Source: Akkermansiaceae bacterium | GTDB taxonomy: Bacteria; Verrucomicrobiota; Verrucomicrobiia; Verrucomicrobiales; Akkermansiaceae | NCBI GenBank assembly: GCA_025362955.1 | Contig: JANYFB010000053.1 | Span: 1-36,154 of the forward strand | Reading direction: 5' to 3' | Length of the DNA stretch: 36,154 nucleotides | Shown: positions 1 to 8,575 of the stretch, one piece after another | Layout: each line of letters starts with the position of its first letter | Position numbering within the stretch: the stretch's first letter is position 1 | The notes under the pieces: generated by a model | The model's database searches: none | Told to the model about the DNA's origin: nothing | Seen by the model: only the letters and a program-made list of their open reading frames with translations | Translations under genes and position numbers: made by a program

Positions 1-950
1 TTTCCATAGAACCGGAACGTCCAGCGGTCCTGTGCGAAATAACGGAAAGGGATGCCCGAATCGTCCTGCAAAATCGCGTGCGACTGAGAGAGGAAAAAGT
101 CTCGTGCCTTGCTGAAACGGTCGTCGTACATCAGATAGGATGCCGCTTTGAAATAAGTGGCCTTCCCTCCGAGACCCGCTACCCACTGCTGATAGCCGCC
201 CTTGAATCCGCTGTTAGACAAGTCCCCGGAAACGTAGAACGCGGTGTGTTTCATGCCGGACATATCGGAAAAACGCAGTTCCACCCCGGGATTTCCACCC
301 GCGGACATCGGGCTAACGGATTCGACCGTGCCGCCCATCAGCGCGACCGTGCTGAGTAGAATCGGCGTAACCCCGCGCAGGGTGCTGTGTTCCAGATCCG
401 AGCGCATGTCCTTGGTGATGAAAAAGCCCGCTAGAAGCTGCGTTTTCGTGGATTGGCGGAAGGCCGCGAGCGTCGCAAGCACTTCGGCTGGCGGCAGGGA
501 TTCCAGCTTGGGCACTTCTCCCACGGGTTCCAGCCCCATCAGCACGTAGGTTTGCGCCTGCGGAAACAAGGCGCACACATGCAGGAGATCGGGACCGCCG
601 AAGGGATAGTAAATGGTGCCGCCCCCGCCGGTCACCGGCGTAACTTCCGCGCTGGCCCACGATTCCATTAGACTGGTGCGCGGGTGGACATTGCCACGCC
701 AAAGCTGGCTAGTATCTCGCTGGTGGGATTGGTATTCCAAGGTTTGCTGGAGGCGGGACAGCACAGCTCCGTGGCGCACCGGCTTGCCCGCGAGGAACAG
801 CCCGATGTCGTCCGCTCCCGCCTCGCCGGAAACAAGCGGGAAATTCGCAGGTGGCGTTTCGAGATATTGCGGTTGCCCGGCGGTCGGGGGGAGGGGACCG
901 CAGGCGGTGAGAACCATCAACAGCGGCAGGAGGATGCAGGGAAGTTTCAT
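1..950 (-). CDS. Putative lipoprotein of unknown function, partial (3' end beyond the window)
   Basis: Reading the minus strand from the ATG at 950 gives an open frame with no stop through to base 1, so at least 316 codons are present and the C-terminus lies outside the window. The product begins with Met-Lys, a hydrophobic stretch and a lipobox Leu-Thr-Ala-Cys with the acceptor Cys at residue 17, so it should be a lipid-anchored envelope protein. The mature part contains a Gly-rich stretch followed by IYYPFGGPDLLHVCALFP and LMGLEPVGE, and later a hydrophilic region rich in aromatic residues. I do not recognise the family; I have an impression of similar lipoproteins in Bacteroidota and Verrucomicrobiota but cannot name a domain. 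It starts 54 nt downstream of the amino acid permease stop on the same strand, so the two may be cotranscribed. Confidence 0.8.
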   Translation of the reverse strand, partial: MKLPCILLPLLMVLTACGPLPPTAGQPQYLETPPANFPLVSGEAGADDIGLFLAGKPVRHGAVLSRLQQTLEYQSHQRDTSQLWRGNVHPRTSLMESWASAEVTPVTGGGGTIYYPFGGPDLLHVCALFPQAQTYVLMGLEPVGEVPKLESLPPAEVLATLAAFRQSTKTQLLAGFFITKDMRSDLEHSTLRGVTPILLSTVALMGGTVESVSPMSAGGNPGVELRFSDMSGMKHTAFYVSGDLSNSGFKGGYQQWVAGLGGKATYFKAASYLMYDDRFSKARDFFLSQSHAILQDDSGIPFRYFAQDRWTFRFYG

Positions 951-1004
951 GAGTGCTGTCTGGACGATGGACCTTCGACGGGAAAAAGCATTTCAAAAAA
1001 CGGA

Positions 1005-2315
1005 TCAGCGAAAATTCCTCTGACCTCCACGCAGCGGGAAATAACACAACCAGGCCAGCAACACCGTCGCCATTCCCGCCAGCGTCGGCCAGGGCTCCGC
1101 CACCAGCGAGCGGACCATTACGAACCCCGTCATCGCCAAGAAAACCAGCGGCGGCAGCGGATAGAGCGGACACCGGAAAGCACCTTCAATCGCAGGTTTG
1201 CGCCGCACGATGAAGATCCCTAACACTGTGAGAAAAGCGCACAAAGTCAGCGCGAACTGGGTGTAGGTGAGTAACTGGCTGAAATTTCCCGTTAGCACGA
1301 AAACCAAGGCTAGTCCTGATAGAATCATCGTCGCCACCACTGGGATTCCGTGGCGGTTTTTCGCAGCCAAGACCCGCAGGAAATGGAAATCCCGCCCCAT
1401 TACGTCCAGCACTCTAGGCCCGGTCCAGACCAGAGCACTCACCGTGGCTACCAGTCCCAGCGATAGCAGTCCGCTAAACCATCGCGCCGCCCCCTCGCCG
1501 AAGAGCGCTTGCGCCGCCACATGACCCACCTCGGTCACTCCCGCTAGATCCCCCCCGGGCGCAGCTTTCAAAAAGGCGGCATTCAGTAGCAGATAGAGCC
1601 CGATCACAAGTAGCGTCCCGCAGACCAGCGCACGGGAAACCGTCCGGCGCTCGTCCTTGAGATCCTCCAGCATGTAAACCGCCGCGTTCCAGCCAGAGTA
1701 GGCATAGAAAACGAATAACAAGGCCACTGCGAACGCAGGTTTGGCGATGATCCCAATGTCTTCCCGAGGCCGAATCTCCCAACGGATGTCCCCGTGTCCG
1801 GTTTTTAAAAACGCTGCTAGAATGAACCCTAGAATCAGCGTGATCTTTAGCGCCGTGGCCACCGTTTGCAGCCAAGCACTCGCTTTCAAGGTCAGCAAAT
1901 GTCCCCCCGTCACCAAAGCCAGCGCCGCCGCCGCCGTGGCCACCGCAGGCAGCTCGGGACACGCCCGATGCGTGTAACTCCCCAAGGCCAGTGCCGCCAA
2001 CGCCGTCGGCGCGGCGAACCCGACCACTGCGGAGAGCAAGCCCGCCGTCCATCCGAGCGAAGGATGATAGAGCCGTCCGATGAAATGATACTCCCCGCCC
2101 GATCGCGGCAAGGCTCCTGCTAGTTCCGCATACGAAAGCGCCCCGCACAAAGCCACCAATCCTCCTAATGCCCAAACTAACAGGATTCCCGGCCCCGATG
2201 GAATATCTCCTACCTGATAGCCCAGACTCGTGAACACTCCCGTCCCTACCATACTCGACACCACCAAAGCCGCTGCGGGCAGCGTGCCGATTTTCGTGGC
2301 GGTCGGGTGGTTCAT
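1005..2315 (-). CDS. APC-family amino acid permease
   Basis: The product of 436 residues is a polytopic inner-membrane protein with about 12 hydrophobic segments. Its N-terminus (KIGTLPAAALVVSSMVGTGV, then a Gly/Pro-rich loop and ALCGALSYAELAGALPRSGG) is the classic first-two-helix signature of the amino acid-polyamine-organocation superfamily. Members import amino acids by proton symport or exchange; the substrate cannot be read from sequence. The frame is open upstream to 2387, but the ATG at 2315 (Met-Asn-His-Pro) sits just before the first conserved helix and is the better start. No convincing Shine-Dalgarno precedes it. It diverges from yqeY, and the partial lipoprotein follows 54 nt downstream. 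Confidence 0.88.
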   Translation of the reverse strand: MNHPTATKIGTLPAAALVVSSMVGTGVFTSLGYQVGDIPSGPGILLVWALGGLVALCGALSYAELAGALPRSGGEYHFIGRLYHPSLGWTAGLLSAVVGFAAPTALAALALGSYTHRACPELPAVATAAAALALVTGGHLLTLKASAWLQTVATALKITLILGFILAAFLKTGHGDIRWEIRPREDIGIIAKPAFAVALLFVFYAYSGWNAAVYMLEDLKDERRTVSRALVCGTLLVIGLYLLLNAAFLKAAPGGDLAGVTEVGHVAAQALFGEGAARWFSGLLSLGLVATVSALVWTGPRVLDVMGRDFHFLRVLAAKNRHGIPVVATMILSGLALVFVLTGNFSQLLTYTQFALTLCAFLTVLGIFIVRRKPAIEGAFRCPLYPLPPLVFLAMTGFVMVRSLVAEPWPTLAGMATVLLAWLCYFPLRGGQRNFR

Positions 2316-2466
2316 AGGAGTGGGACAGGCGTAAGTGGGTTTCGGAAAAAAATCGAGTGCGAACCCATGGTGGCGTTCCGGCTGCATCTAAATTACGACA
2401 TCCAAGTAAAAACGGGCGTGCGGGGTTTTGCTTGGCTGGGTCGGCGGGCGTGATAGGAACTAGGGC

Positions 2467-2922
2467 ATGAGCGACATAGCCACCCGGATTCCCGAAGACA
2501 TCAAAACCGCCATGAAGGCCAAGGACGCGGTTTCTCTAAACGCCTTGCGGGCCTTGAAAAGCGCCTTGATGAATGCCGCAATCGAGAAGGGCAATCTCTC
2601 CATCGTCCTAGAAGAGACCGAGGTGCTCGCAGTGGTTAGAAAACAAATCAAGCAGCGGGTGGATTCGTGCGAGCAGTTTGAAAAAGCCGGTCGCCCGGAG
2701 CTGGCTGCGACGGAGAAGGCGGAGATTGAAATCCTTTCCCGCTACCTTCCTGCCGCACTGACCGAGGGGGATCTAGTGGCCATCATCGAGCAGTCCGTGG
2801 CGGATACCGGAGCGACCGGCAAGGCAGACATGGGAAAGGTAATGAAGCGCGCGCAGGAGCTGGCGGAAGGCCGGGCAGATGGGAAACTGCTCTCAGCCGC
2901 AGTGATGAAGCGGCTTTCCTGA
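2467..2922 (+). CDS. yqeY: GatB/YqeY domain protein
   Basis: The 151-residue product matches the length and pattern of the YqeY family: MSDIATRIPEDIKTAMKAKD at the start, a helical N-terminal half (LNALRALKSALMNAAIEKG), the central EKAEIEILSRYLPAAL stretch, and the C-terminal GKADMGKVMKRAQ helix bundle. The family shares the tail domain of the GatB subunit of Asp/Glu-tRNA amidotransferase and is thought to bind tRNA; its exact role is not established. An AGGA at 2455-2458 lies 8 nt before the ATG, one of the few clear Shine-Dalgarno sequences in the window, and supports this start. Confidence 0.92.
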   Translation: MSDIATRIPEDIKTAMKAKDAVSLNALRALKSALMNAAIEKGNLSIVLEETEVLAVVRKQIKQRVDSCEQFEKAGRPELAATEKAEIEILSRYLPAALTEGDLVAIIEQSVADTGATGKADMGKVMKRAQELAEGRADGKLLSAAVMKRLS

Positions 2923-2967
2923 ATCCTGAACTTGCGTTTTGGAAACGTTTTGATTATGGGTTCGCCC

Positions 2968-3507
2968 ATGAAAAATCCTTGGAATTTGAAAGCTATTCTA
3001 GTGACAGGCGGAGTGGTCGTTTGCGGTGGGGCGTCCGCTGACCCCGTGGTTCATCATGTGTCTCTCAAAGTGACGTTAGACAACGGCAGCGATTACAAAA
3101 AGATCAAGGGATCGGTCGATCGGACGAGGACGGAGAAATGCCAACTTAAAATCGCACTGGATAACCGGGATAACGTCCAAATCAAAAATCTCTCCGTGAA
3201 ATGGACTCTTTATGGGCGGACGATGGGCAAGGACAATCTGGTCACGGTTGGAAATGGCGTGCGGAAGGTCACGGTTGATGCGCTGACGTCGCTTGATTTC
3301 ACCAGTGACTCCGTTTCCTTCAACGGCACGCCCAAACACGCCATCACCACCACGACTCGGAATCAGAACACGAAAACGGCGAATACCAAGACTACCGAAG
3401 TTGCGGCAACCGGAAATGCGTATTACGGCTATGCGGTGCAGGTCTATGACGGCCAAGTCTTGCTAGACCAAGCATTCAGTCAGAACGCTCTGAAGGTGGA
3501 TCATTGA
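2968..3507 (+). CDS. Small secreted protein of unknown function
   Basis: The frame is open from a TTG at 2932, with ATGs at 2956 and 2968. I choose 2968 because Met-Lys-Asn-Pro-Trp begins a regular signal peptide with a hydrophobic core (AILVTGGVVVCGG) and an Ala-Ser-Ala cleavage site after residue 24. The mature part of about 155 residues is beta-rich by appearance. It begins with HHVSLKVTLDNGSDYKK, has a Thr/Asn/Lys-rich linker in the middle (TTTTRNQNTKTANTKTT) and ends with YYGYAVQVYDGQVLLDQAFS. I recognise no domain. It follows yqeY by 45 nt and ends 13 nt from the convergent POT gene. A periplasmic or outer-membrane-associated role is the most that can be inferred. Confidence 0.7.
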   Translation: MKNPWNLKAILVTGGVVVCGGASADPVVHHVSLKVTLDNGSDYKKIKGSVDRTRTEKCQLKIALDNRDNVQIKNLSVKWTLYGRTMGKDNLVTVGNGVRKVTVDALTSLDFTSDSVSFNGTPKHAITTTTRNQNTKTANTKTTEVAATGNAYYGYAVQVYDGQVLLDQAFSQNALKVDH

Positions 3508-3520
3508 CCTGGCAGAAAGC

Positions 3521-5359
3521 TCAGTCGTGCAGATAAGTCTTCGGACGATAGAGCCAGGCAAAAGGAATGAAGATCACTGTGGTTCCTAACACCAACCAGG
3601 TGAAGAAACGGAAATAGGCTGCGCCTTCGAGCTTGCTTTGGCCGCCGGAAAACTCAGTGCGTTGGAATCCTGCTTGGGCGGGTTTTTCCTTGATTCCCAG
3701 TTCGGCCTTGCGGCGGCCTAACCACGTATCGGAAGTGGGTGGCGCGTCACCCGTGATTTTTTCGATAATGACGCCAAGGTCCCACTGGGTTTTGTTAGTT
3801 CGATCAGGACCGGCGCTGGAAATGCGGGCGTGGGAGGAGTCGATGAGGTCGTAAGTGAGCGGATTTCCCCATGGTTCTTTGACGTCGCCGATCCATTTCG
3901 CACCTTCTTCATTCGACGGAAAAGCCTTGCTCGAATGCGCCTCGATCCGGCTGGCGGCGGCGAGGAAAATCTGGCGGCTTGGTATTTCTAACGACTCGAT
4001 CCGGCCATTGCTGCAACGCGCGACGAAATCGTCAGCGGTGCCGGTCACTCCGTCGTATCCCGGTAAAACGACAGTCCGCGGAGAGGTCTGCCAGTCCGGG
4101 GGGAGTTTGGCGATGGCTTGTTCAAATTGCACCGCAGCGGAAGAGGGGATGGCGATGAAATGATTGACCTGAGCGGTGAACTGATTGCCACCCCAGACGG
4201 AGAGCCAGAGCAGGGACATCACCCACGATTTCATCGCCTTGGGAGCTTGGGTGTAGGCGAATTCCAGTCCGACGATGGACACCATGATTTCAGACGCGGT
4301 GATGATCACGTATGCCACAATTTGCCAACCGATAGAAGGCCGCTGACCTGCGTCGATCCAAGTCTGGATCAATGTCGTTAGACCGAACGACACGACCATC
4401 AGGATCATCCCAAGTCCGATTTTCCGGAGCGGCGTTAGAGGGAAAATCCGACCGATCCAAGGATAGATGATGAAGGTAAAGAGCGGGATGAAAACGAGGA
4501 TCAGAATCGGGTTTACTGCTTGGATTTGTGATTCCAGCCAGGGGATTCCGAGGAAGTTCAAATCCATCTGTTCGGCTTGGAGCACCCATGATGAACCTGT
4601 CTGGTCATAGAGCGACCAGAACACCGCGATGAAGGTGAACAACGGAATCAGCTTGCTGAGGGCGACGATGCCTTCACGGGAAAACACCTCATGAAAAAAC
4701 CCGCTGCCCGACGGCGGGATGTGCACGAAACGGTTCCTCCCGAGCCAGAACATGAAGGTGGCGATGGCCATTAAAACGCCGGGAACTCCGAAGGCCCAGT
4801 GGGGTCCGTATTTTTCCAACAACCATGGCGTGAGGAGAGTCGAGAAGAAGGAGCCGAAGTTGATAGAGAAGTAGAACCAGTTATAGATCCGGGGAATGAG
4901 GTGGTGGTTTTTTCTGCCGAACTGGTCGCCGACGTGGGCGGAGACGCAGGGCTTGATCCCGCCGGAGCCAAGGCAGATGAGCAGCAGCCCGGCGAACAAC
5001 CACCACGGGGAATGCCCGTAGGAACCCATACAGGCCAGCGCGGCGTGGCCGAGGCAGTAAACGATGGAAAGCCAAAGAATGGTTAGGTATTTCCCGAAGA
5101 AAATATCCGCGATCAGGGCACCTAACAAAGGCGTGAAATAAACCCAGCTTGCAAATTGGTGATAGTATTCGACCGCTTGGTTGGCGGAGAGTTCCCGACC
5201 GCCAGCCCCATCCATGAAATGCAGGTATTGCACCATGAACACCACGAGAATGGTCCGCATCCCGTAGAACGAAAACCGCTCCGCCGCCTCGTTTCCAATA
5301 ATGTAGGGGATGCCCGGCGGCATCGTTCCGGTTTCTAACGGTGTCGTGCGATGGGACAT
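3521..5359 (-). CDS. POT/PTR-family peptide:proton symporter with a pseudopilin-like insert
   Basis: The 612-residue inner-membrane protein carries the POT family hallmarks: the ExxER motif in NEAAERFSFYGMR (residues 23-35) and the PTR2 motif GIKPCVSAHVGDQF (134-147), spread over about 14 predicted helices. Such proteins import di- and tripeptides, or in some subfamilies other metabolites. Between the last two helices there is a soluble insert of about 170 residues (roughly 408-578). It contains DGVTGTADDF (436-445) and EPWGNPLTYDLI followed by ISSAGPD, which resemble the C-terminal calcium-binding region of type II secretion pseudopilins of the GspG kind. The usual C-terminal helix (FFTWLVLGTTVIFIPFAWLY) follows. 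The gene starts 4 nt after the stop of the upstream glycosyltransferase, so it is probably cotranscribed with the kpsC arm of the capsule locus. Confidence 0.9.
   Translation of the reverse strand: MSHRTTPLETGTMPPGIPYIIGNEAAERFSFYGMRTILVVFMVQYLHFMDGAGGRELSANQAVEYYHQFASWVYFTPLLGALIADIFFGKYLTILWLSIVYCLGHAALACMGSYGHSPWWLFAGLLLICLGSGGIKPCVSAHVGDQFGRKNHHLIPRIYNWFYFSINFGSFFSTLLTPWLLEKYGPHWAFGVPGVLMAIATFMFWLGRNRFVHIPPSGSGFFHEVFSREGIVALSKLIPLFTFIAVFWSLYDQTGSSWVLQAEQMDLNFLGIPWLESQIQAVNPILILVFIPLFTFIIYPWIGRIFPLTPLRKIGLGMILMVVSFGLTTLIQTWIDAGQRPSIGWQIVAYVIITASEIMVSIVGLEFAYTQAPKAMKSWVMSLLWLSVWGGNQFTAQVNHFIAIPSSAAVQFEQAIAKLPPDWQTSPRTVVLPGYDGVTGTADDFVARCSNGRIESLEIPSRQIFLAAASRIEAHSSKAFPSNEEGAKWIGDVKEPWGNPLTYDLIDSSHARISSAGPDRTNKTQWDLGVIIEKITGDAPPTSDTWLGRRKAELGIKEKPAQAGFQRTEFSGGQSKLEGAAYFRFFTWLVLGTTVIFIPFAWLYRPKTYLHD
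3626..4138 (-). other. GspG-like soluble domain inserted in the POT transporter
   Basis: This segment encodes about residues 408-578 of the POT transporter. It is hydrophilic and interrupts the membrane core before the final helix. The motif EPWGNPLTYDL with ISSAGPD 14 residues later, and the separate GYDGVTGTADDF, look like the DPWGNPY...SxGxDG..GTxDDI pattern of pseudopilins. Motif resemblance was judged by eye; homology is an inference. Confidence 0.5.
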
Positions 5360-5363
5360 GATT

Positions 5364-6506
5364 TCAGGGTTTTCCGATTACCTCGCGGAAGATTTTTTCC
5401 AAACCGCCGACGATCCCAGACCAGGCGAGGGTTTGCGCTGTGTGAACCGCTCCGGCTGATAGAGTCGCGCGCAGCGAAGGGTCCAGCAGTCTGTCCGCAG
5501 CATTGAGAAACGCGGTTTCATCGCCCTTTTTCACTTTGAGGAGGTTGGTTCCGTCCTCCCCGTGCCATCCGGCTGCGGCGTAGTCGTAACTTAGGATTGC
5601 GAGTCCACTGGCCATGCCTTCGATGAGGACATTGCCAAAAGTTTCAGTCTCGCTCGGGAAAATCAGGATGTCTGCGGAGGCATAACAATCGGCCAGTCTT
5701 GCATCCGTCATGTAACCGGGAAATTTCACTTCGGGGTGGTCGTGTTGCAACTTTAAGCGTGCGGGGCCATCGCCGACCACGAGAGAAATCATCCCGGGGC
5801 AGGATTGCCTCATGCGGGCGAAGGCACGGATCGCCAAGCCAAGGTTTTTCTCCGAAGACACCCGGCTGACTAACAAAGCGATGGGTGTGTCTCCCCTTGC
5901 TCCCAATTCCTCCCGCACCGCCTCGCTGCGTTTGGCCGGTGAGAATAAATCGGTGTCCACACCCCGACCGAGGATGCTGACCTTTGAGAATCCCGCGGCA
6001 ACGAGTTTTTCCCACGCATCGGGAGAGGGAACCAGTGTGAGGTCGAGGCGGTCATGGAACCATTTCTGATAGCGCCATACTTGCTTGCCGATCCAGTGCG
6101 CTCCGTATTTCTGGAGATAATCGGAAAAATTAGTGTGATAGCCGCCGACAACAGGGATTCCCAAGCGCAACGCCGCCGAAGTGGCTGAAAATCCCAGCGG
6201 AGTTTCAATGGCGACATAGACGGCATCCGGACGATTTTTTCTCCAGCGCCGGTCAAAATATCCCGGCCATGGAGCACCGACTTTGACCTCTCGATAACCC
6301 GGCAGCATCCACGACCATACGGTCGTTTCATCCTCGCCATGGGCTTGCCCGGAACGGATGATTTCCACCCGATGGCCGCGTCCCCGCAGGCCGGCACAGA
6401 GTCGTGCGAGGGTGAACGCGACGCCGTTGATATCGGGATAGTAGGTGTCCGTCACCATCACGATCCAGAGGGGATTTTCAACCGCCGATGTAGGTTCCGG
6501 GATCAA
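5364..6506 (-). CDS. Glycosyltransferase family 4 (GT-B), capsule locus
   Basis: The product of about 380 residues is a GT-B retaining glycosyltransferase of the GT4/mannosyltransferase type. The N-terminal Rossmann half has LWIVMVTDTYYPDINGVAFT and a Gly-rich RGRGHRVEII; the C-terminal half has ILGRGVDTDLF, LVSRVSSEKNLGLAI and the E-x7-E donor site in ETFGNVLIEGMASG. It probably adds a sugar from a nucleotide donor during capsule or glycolipid synthesis on the cytoplasmic face. The start is a TTG at 6506 that overlaps the kpsC stop (TTGA). The next in-frame ATG lies inside the first beta strand, so the coupled TTG start is preferred. The POT transporter follows 4 nt downstream. Confidence 0.87.
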   Translation of the reverse strand: MIPEPTSAVENPLWIVMVTDTYYPDINGVAFTLARLCAGLRGRGHRVEIIRSGQAHGEDETTVWSWMLPGYREVKVGAPWPGYFDRRWRKNRPDAVYVAIETPLGFSATSAALRLGIPVVGGYHTNFSDYLQKYGAHWIGKQVWRYQKWFHDRLDLTLVPSPDAWEKLVAAGFSKVSILGRGVDTDLFSPAKRSEAVREELGARGDTPIALLVSRVSSEKNLGLAIRAFARMRQSCPGMISLVVGDGPARLKLQHDHPEVKFPGYMTDARLADCYASADILIFPSETETFGNVLIEGMASGLAILSYDYAAAGWHGEDGTNLLKVKKGDETAFLNAADRLLDPSLRATLSAGAVHTAQTLAWSGIVGGLEKIFREVIGKP

Positions 6507-8527
6507 GGCTGGTTCGATTTTCTAGCGGATTCCACCCAGAGCTTTTTCAATTGCGAGACGGCCTTCAAATGCCATGCCCGTTTGTCGCCAGCCACATGAT
6601 CGGAGGTAAGAATCCGGGCGACCTTGAGCGCCGTAGTGAACTCCCCGGTAGCGGGATTCAGATACCGGGGATATTTGATTAATGCTCCGCAGACGAGTTC
6701 TTCCAAGGTCAGATGCCGGGTCCGGCGGGGACACTCAAGCCGGTCAGTCGTTAGACCCCATGCGGCGTAGAACGGCATTCCATAAGTCACCACCGGCACC
6801 TCGCGGATCAAGGCCTCGAAGCCGACGGTAGAGGTCATGGTGTGGACTTCATTGCAGACATCGAGCCAATCGAGGACGTTTCCTTCGGTCACCGCGAGGT
6901 CGGCCGCAGTAGCGAAACCATCCGGCAGCACATTGCCATGACGTGCCCCGGCAACCAGATCGGGATGGGCTTTAAAAATGAGGAAAGCGTCTGGTTCGGC
7001 CGCCCTAACAGCCGTGAGCAGGTCGAGATTGGTTTTCACCTGCGGGCTGCCGAATTCGATGGACGCATCTGCTTCCACTTGGCCGGGAACGAGGATTACT
7101 TTCCGACCGCGGACAAGGGTTTCATCGAGGTGCACGCGATCACCGGTTAGATTGTATTTGGTAAGACGCTTTTCGCGCAAAATCCGGATTAATGCGCGAG
7201 ATTCCGTTAGGTCGGCTGCGGAAAAGCCGAGGTTCAGCAAATGTTCCAAATCCGAAGGGGCGGAGGCGTCGAAGTAAATTCCGCTTTCATCCATTACCCA
7301 TGAGTAGGGGAAGTTGAACGCGGCACCGAGACCTTTTGAACGGATGAAGCCGTCTTCCACCCGCACGGACTTGCCCTTGAAATTTTCCGGGATTTCCTGT
7401 TTGCGGCCCCACACGAGAAGGCGGGCATTCGGGTGGGCGGTGGCATCGGAGATGTCCTTCAACTGGGTGATTCCGCCTGCGGGACTGCGGAGATAGTCCT
7501 GCACGATTTTCCGTTTCCATGGCGAGAAGCCAACGGTCACCGATTGGCCCCGGTTTTCACGGAATTTTTCTTTCTGGAGAGCGAGGTGTTCCAGAATTGC
7601 GCCGAAGCCGCACGGCTCGCCGGAATCGGGATCGAAATAATGTCCGTAGCGAAGGTAGGCGGCCTCAAATAAATCCGTTAGGGCCAGCTGGCGATGGACA
7701 CGCTTGGACCCGCGATCATCTGTTAGTCCGCAGCCTGCGAAGAACGGCTGGCCGTAAGTTACGACTTTGTTCCCATGGATGAGAGCCTCCATTCCCATCA
7801 GCGAGCTGCCGACGAATACGGTGTGGCAAAATGAAAAACATTGTGTCGGAGATAGATCCGGCGGGAGCAGTTTCACCCGTGCATCGGAGAGCAAGGTCTC
7901 AGGGAAGCAGGAATTTTTTTCCCGAAACAAATGATCCGGGTGTGCTCGGACATAAACGGGAGTCCCCTCGCACTCGTCTAGCGCCGCTCGCAGCATCCGG
8001 TCGAAATCGTTGAGTGTGAGTCCGCCGTAGCGGATAGAGGCATCTCCCCGCGATTGATCGACCACCAAAATTCCTTGCTCGGTAGGCAAGGGTCCGTCGC
8101 GATACTCGCCGGGAAACCAGTTGTATTTCGACGCGCCGATTTCCCGAAAACGGGCCATCAATTTCGCCGGATCACCGATTTCCCCGGAGTTCATCCAGCC
8201 TGTGGGATTACCGGAATCCAAGGAATCAAGCAGGTCGGAATTTCCATCAGCAACGTAGTGGATTCCGCGCGAATCCGCGATCAATCCATAGACCGCACCG
8301 CCGTGACCCGGCCGGAGCGAGCGGACGAATGCGTCTTCCAAAAGCAGCAGACGCCCACCCTTCGATTCCACCGCGCGCATGGCGGCGCGGCCACTGGGTC
8401 GATATCCCCAACCTACGCGAATCGGTTGTCTGTTAGGTTCTTGTTGTTCCAAAAAAGCAGCAAGCAGCGGATGGCTCAATACCTTGCGATAAATCCATGC
8501 GGCTTCCCCCTGCGTCTCTCGCTTCAT
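6503..8527 (-). CDS. kpsC: KpsC: capsular polysaccharide beta-Kdo transferase, two modules
   Basis: The 674-residue cytoplasmic protein matches KpsC/LipA in length and in its internal duplication. Each half carries the same motif series: LEDAFVRS and VEDGFIRS; VDQSRGDASIRYGG and VPGQVEADASIEFGS; VRAHPDHL and FKAHPDLV; and VTYGQPFFAGCGLTDD and VTYGMPFYAAWGLTTD. In E. coli the two modules (GT99 and GT107) alternate in building the poly-beta-Kdo linker that joins group 2 capsule to its lyso-phosphatidylglycerol anchor, with KpsS adding the first Kdo. No kpsS, kpsF or kpsU is visible in this window. The start is the ATG at 8525-8527, 48 nt after the upstream glycosyltransferase stop. Confidence 0.93.
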   Translation of the reverse strand: MKRETQGEAAWIYRKVLSHPLLAAFLEQQEPNRQPIRVGWGYRPSGRAAMRAVESKGGRLLLLEDAFVRSLRPGHGGAVYGLIADSRGIHYVADGNSDLLDSLDSGNPTGWMNSGEIGDPAKLMARFREIGASKYNWFPGEYRDGPLPTEQGILVVDQSRGDASIRYGGLTLNDFDRMLRAALDECEGTPVYVRAHPDHLFREKNSCFPETLLSDARVKLLPPDLSPTQCFSFCHTVFVGSSLMGMEALIHGNKVVTYGQPFFAGCGLTDDRGSKRVHRQLALTDLFEAAYLRYGHYFDPDSGEPCGFGAILEHLALQKEKFRENRGQSVTVGFSPWKRKIVQDYLRSPAGGITQLKDISDATAHPNARLLVWGRKQEIPENFKGKSVRVEDGFIRSKGLGAAFNFPYSWVMDESGIYFDASAPSDLEHLLNLGFSAADLTESRALIRILREKRLTKYNLTGDRVHLDETLVRGRKVILVPGQVEADASIEFGSPQVKTNLDLLTAVRAAEPDAFLIFKAHPDLVAGARHGNVLPDGFATAADLAVTEGNVLDWLDVCNEVHTMTSTVGFEALIREVPVVTYGMPFYAAWGLTTDRLECPRRTRHLTLEELVCGALIKYPRYLNPATGEFTTALKVARILTSDHVAGDKRAWHLKAVSQLKKLWVESARKSNQP

Positions 8528-8575
8528 CCGCCGTTAGCATCCTCAGGCGACGGGCGCATTGTCAATCCCCGCCCC

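Noticed and set aside
1474..2175. Minus-strand frame of 233 codons inside the permease
   Set aside because: It is a different frame of the same strand within the APC permease, with Gly/Arg/Ser-rich sequence and no domain.
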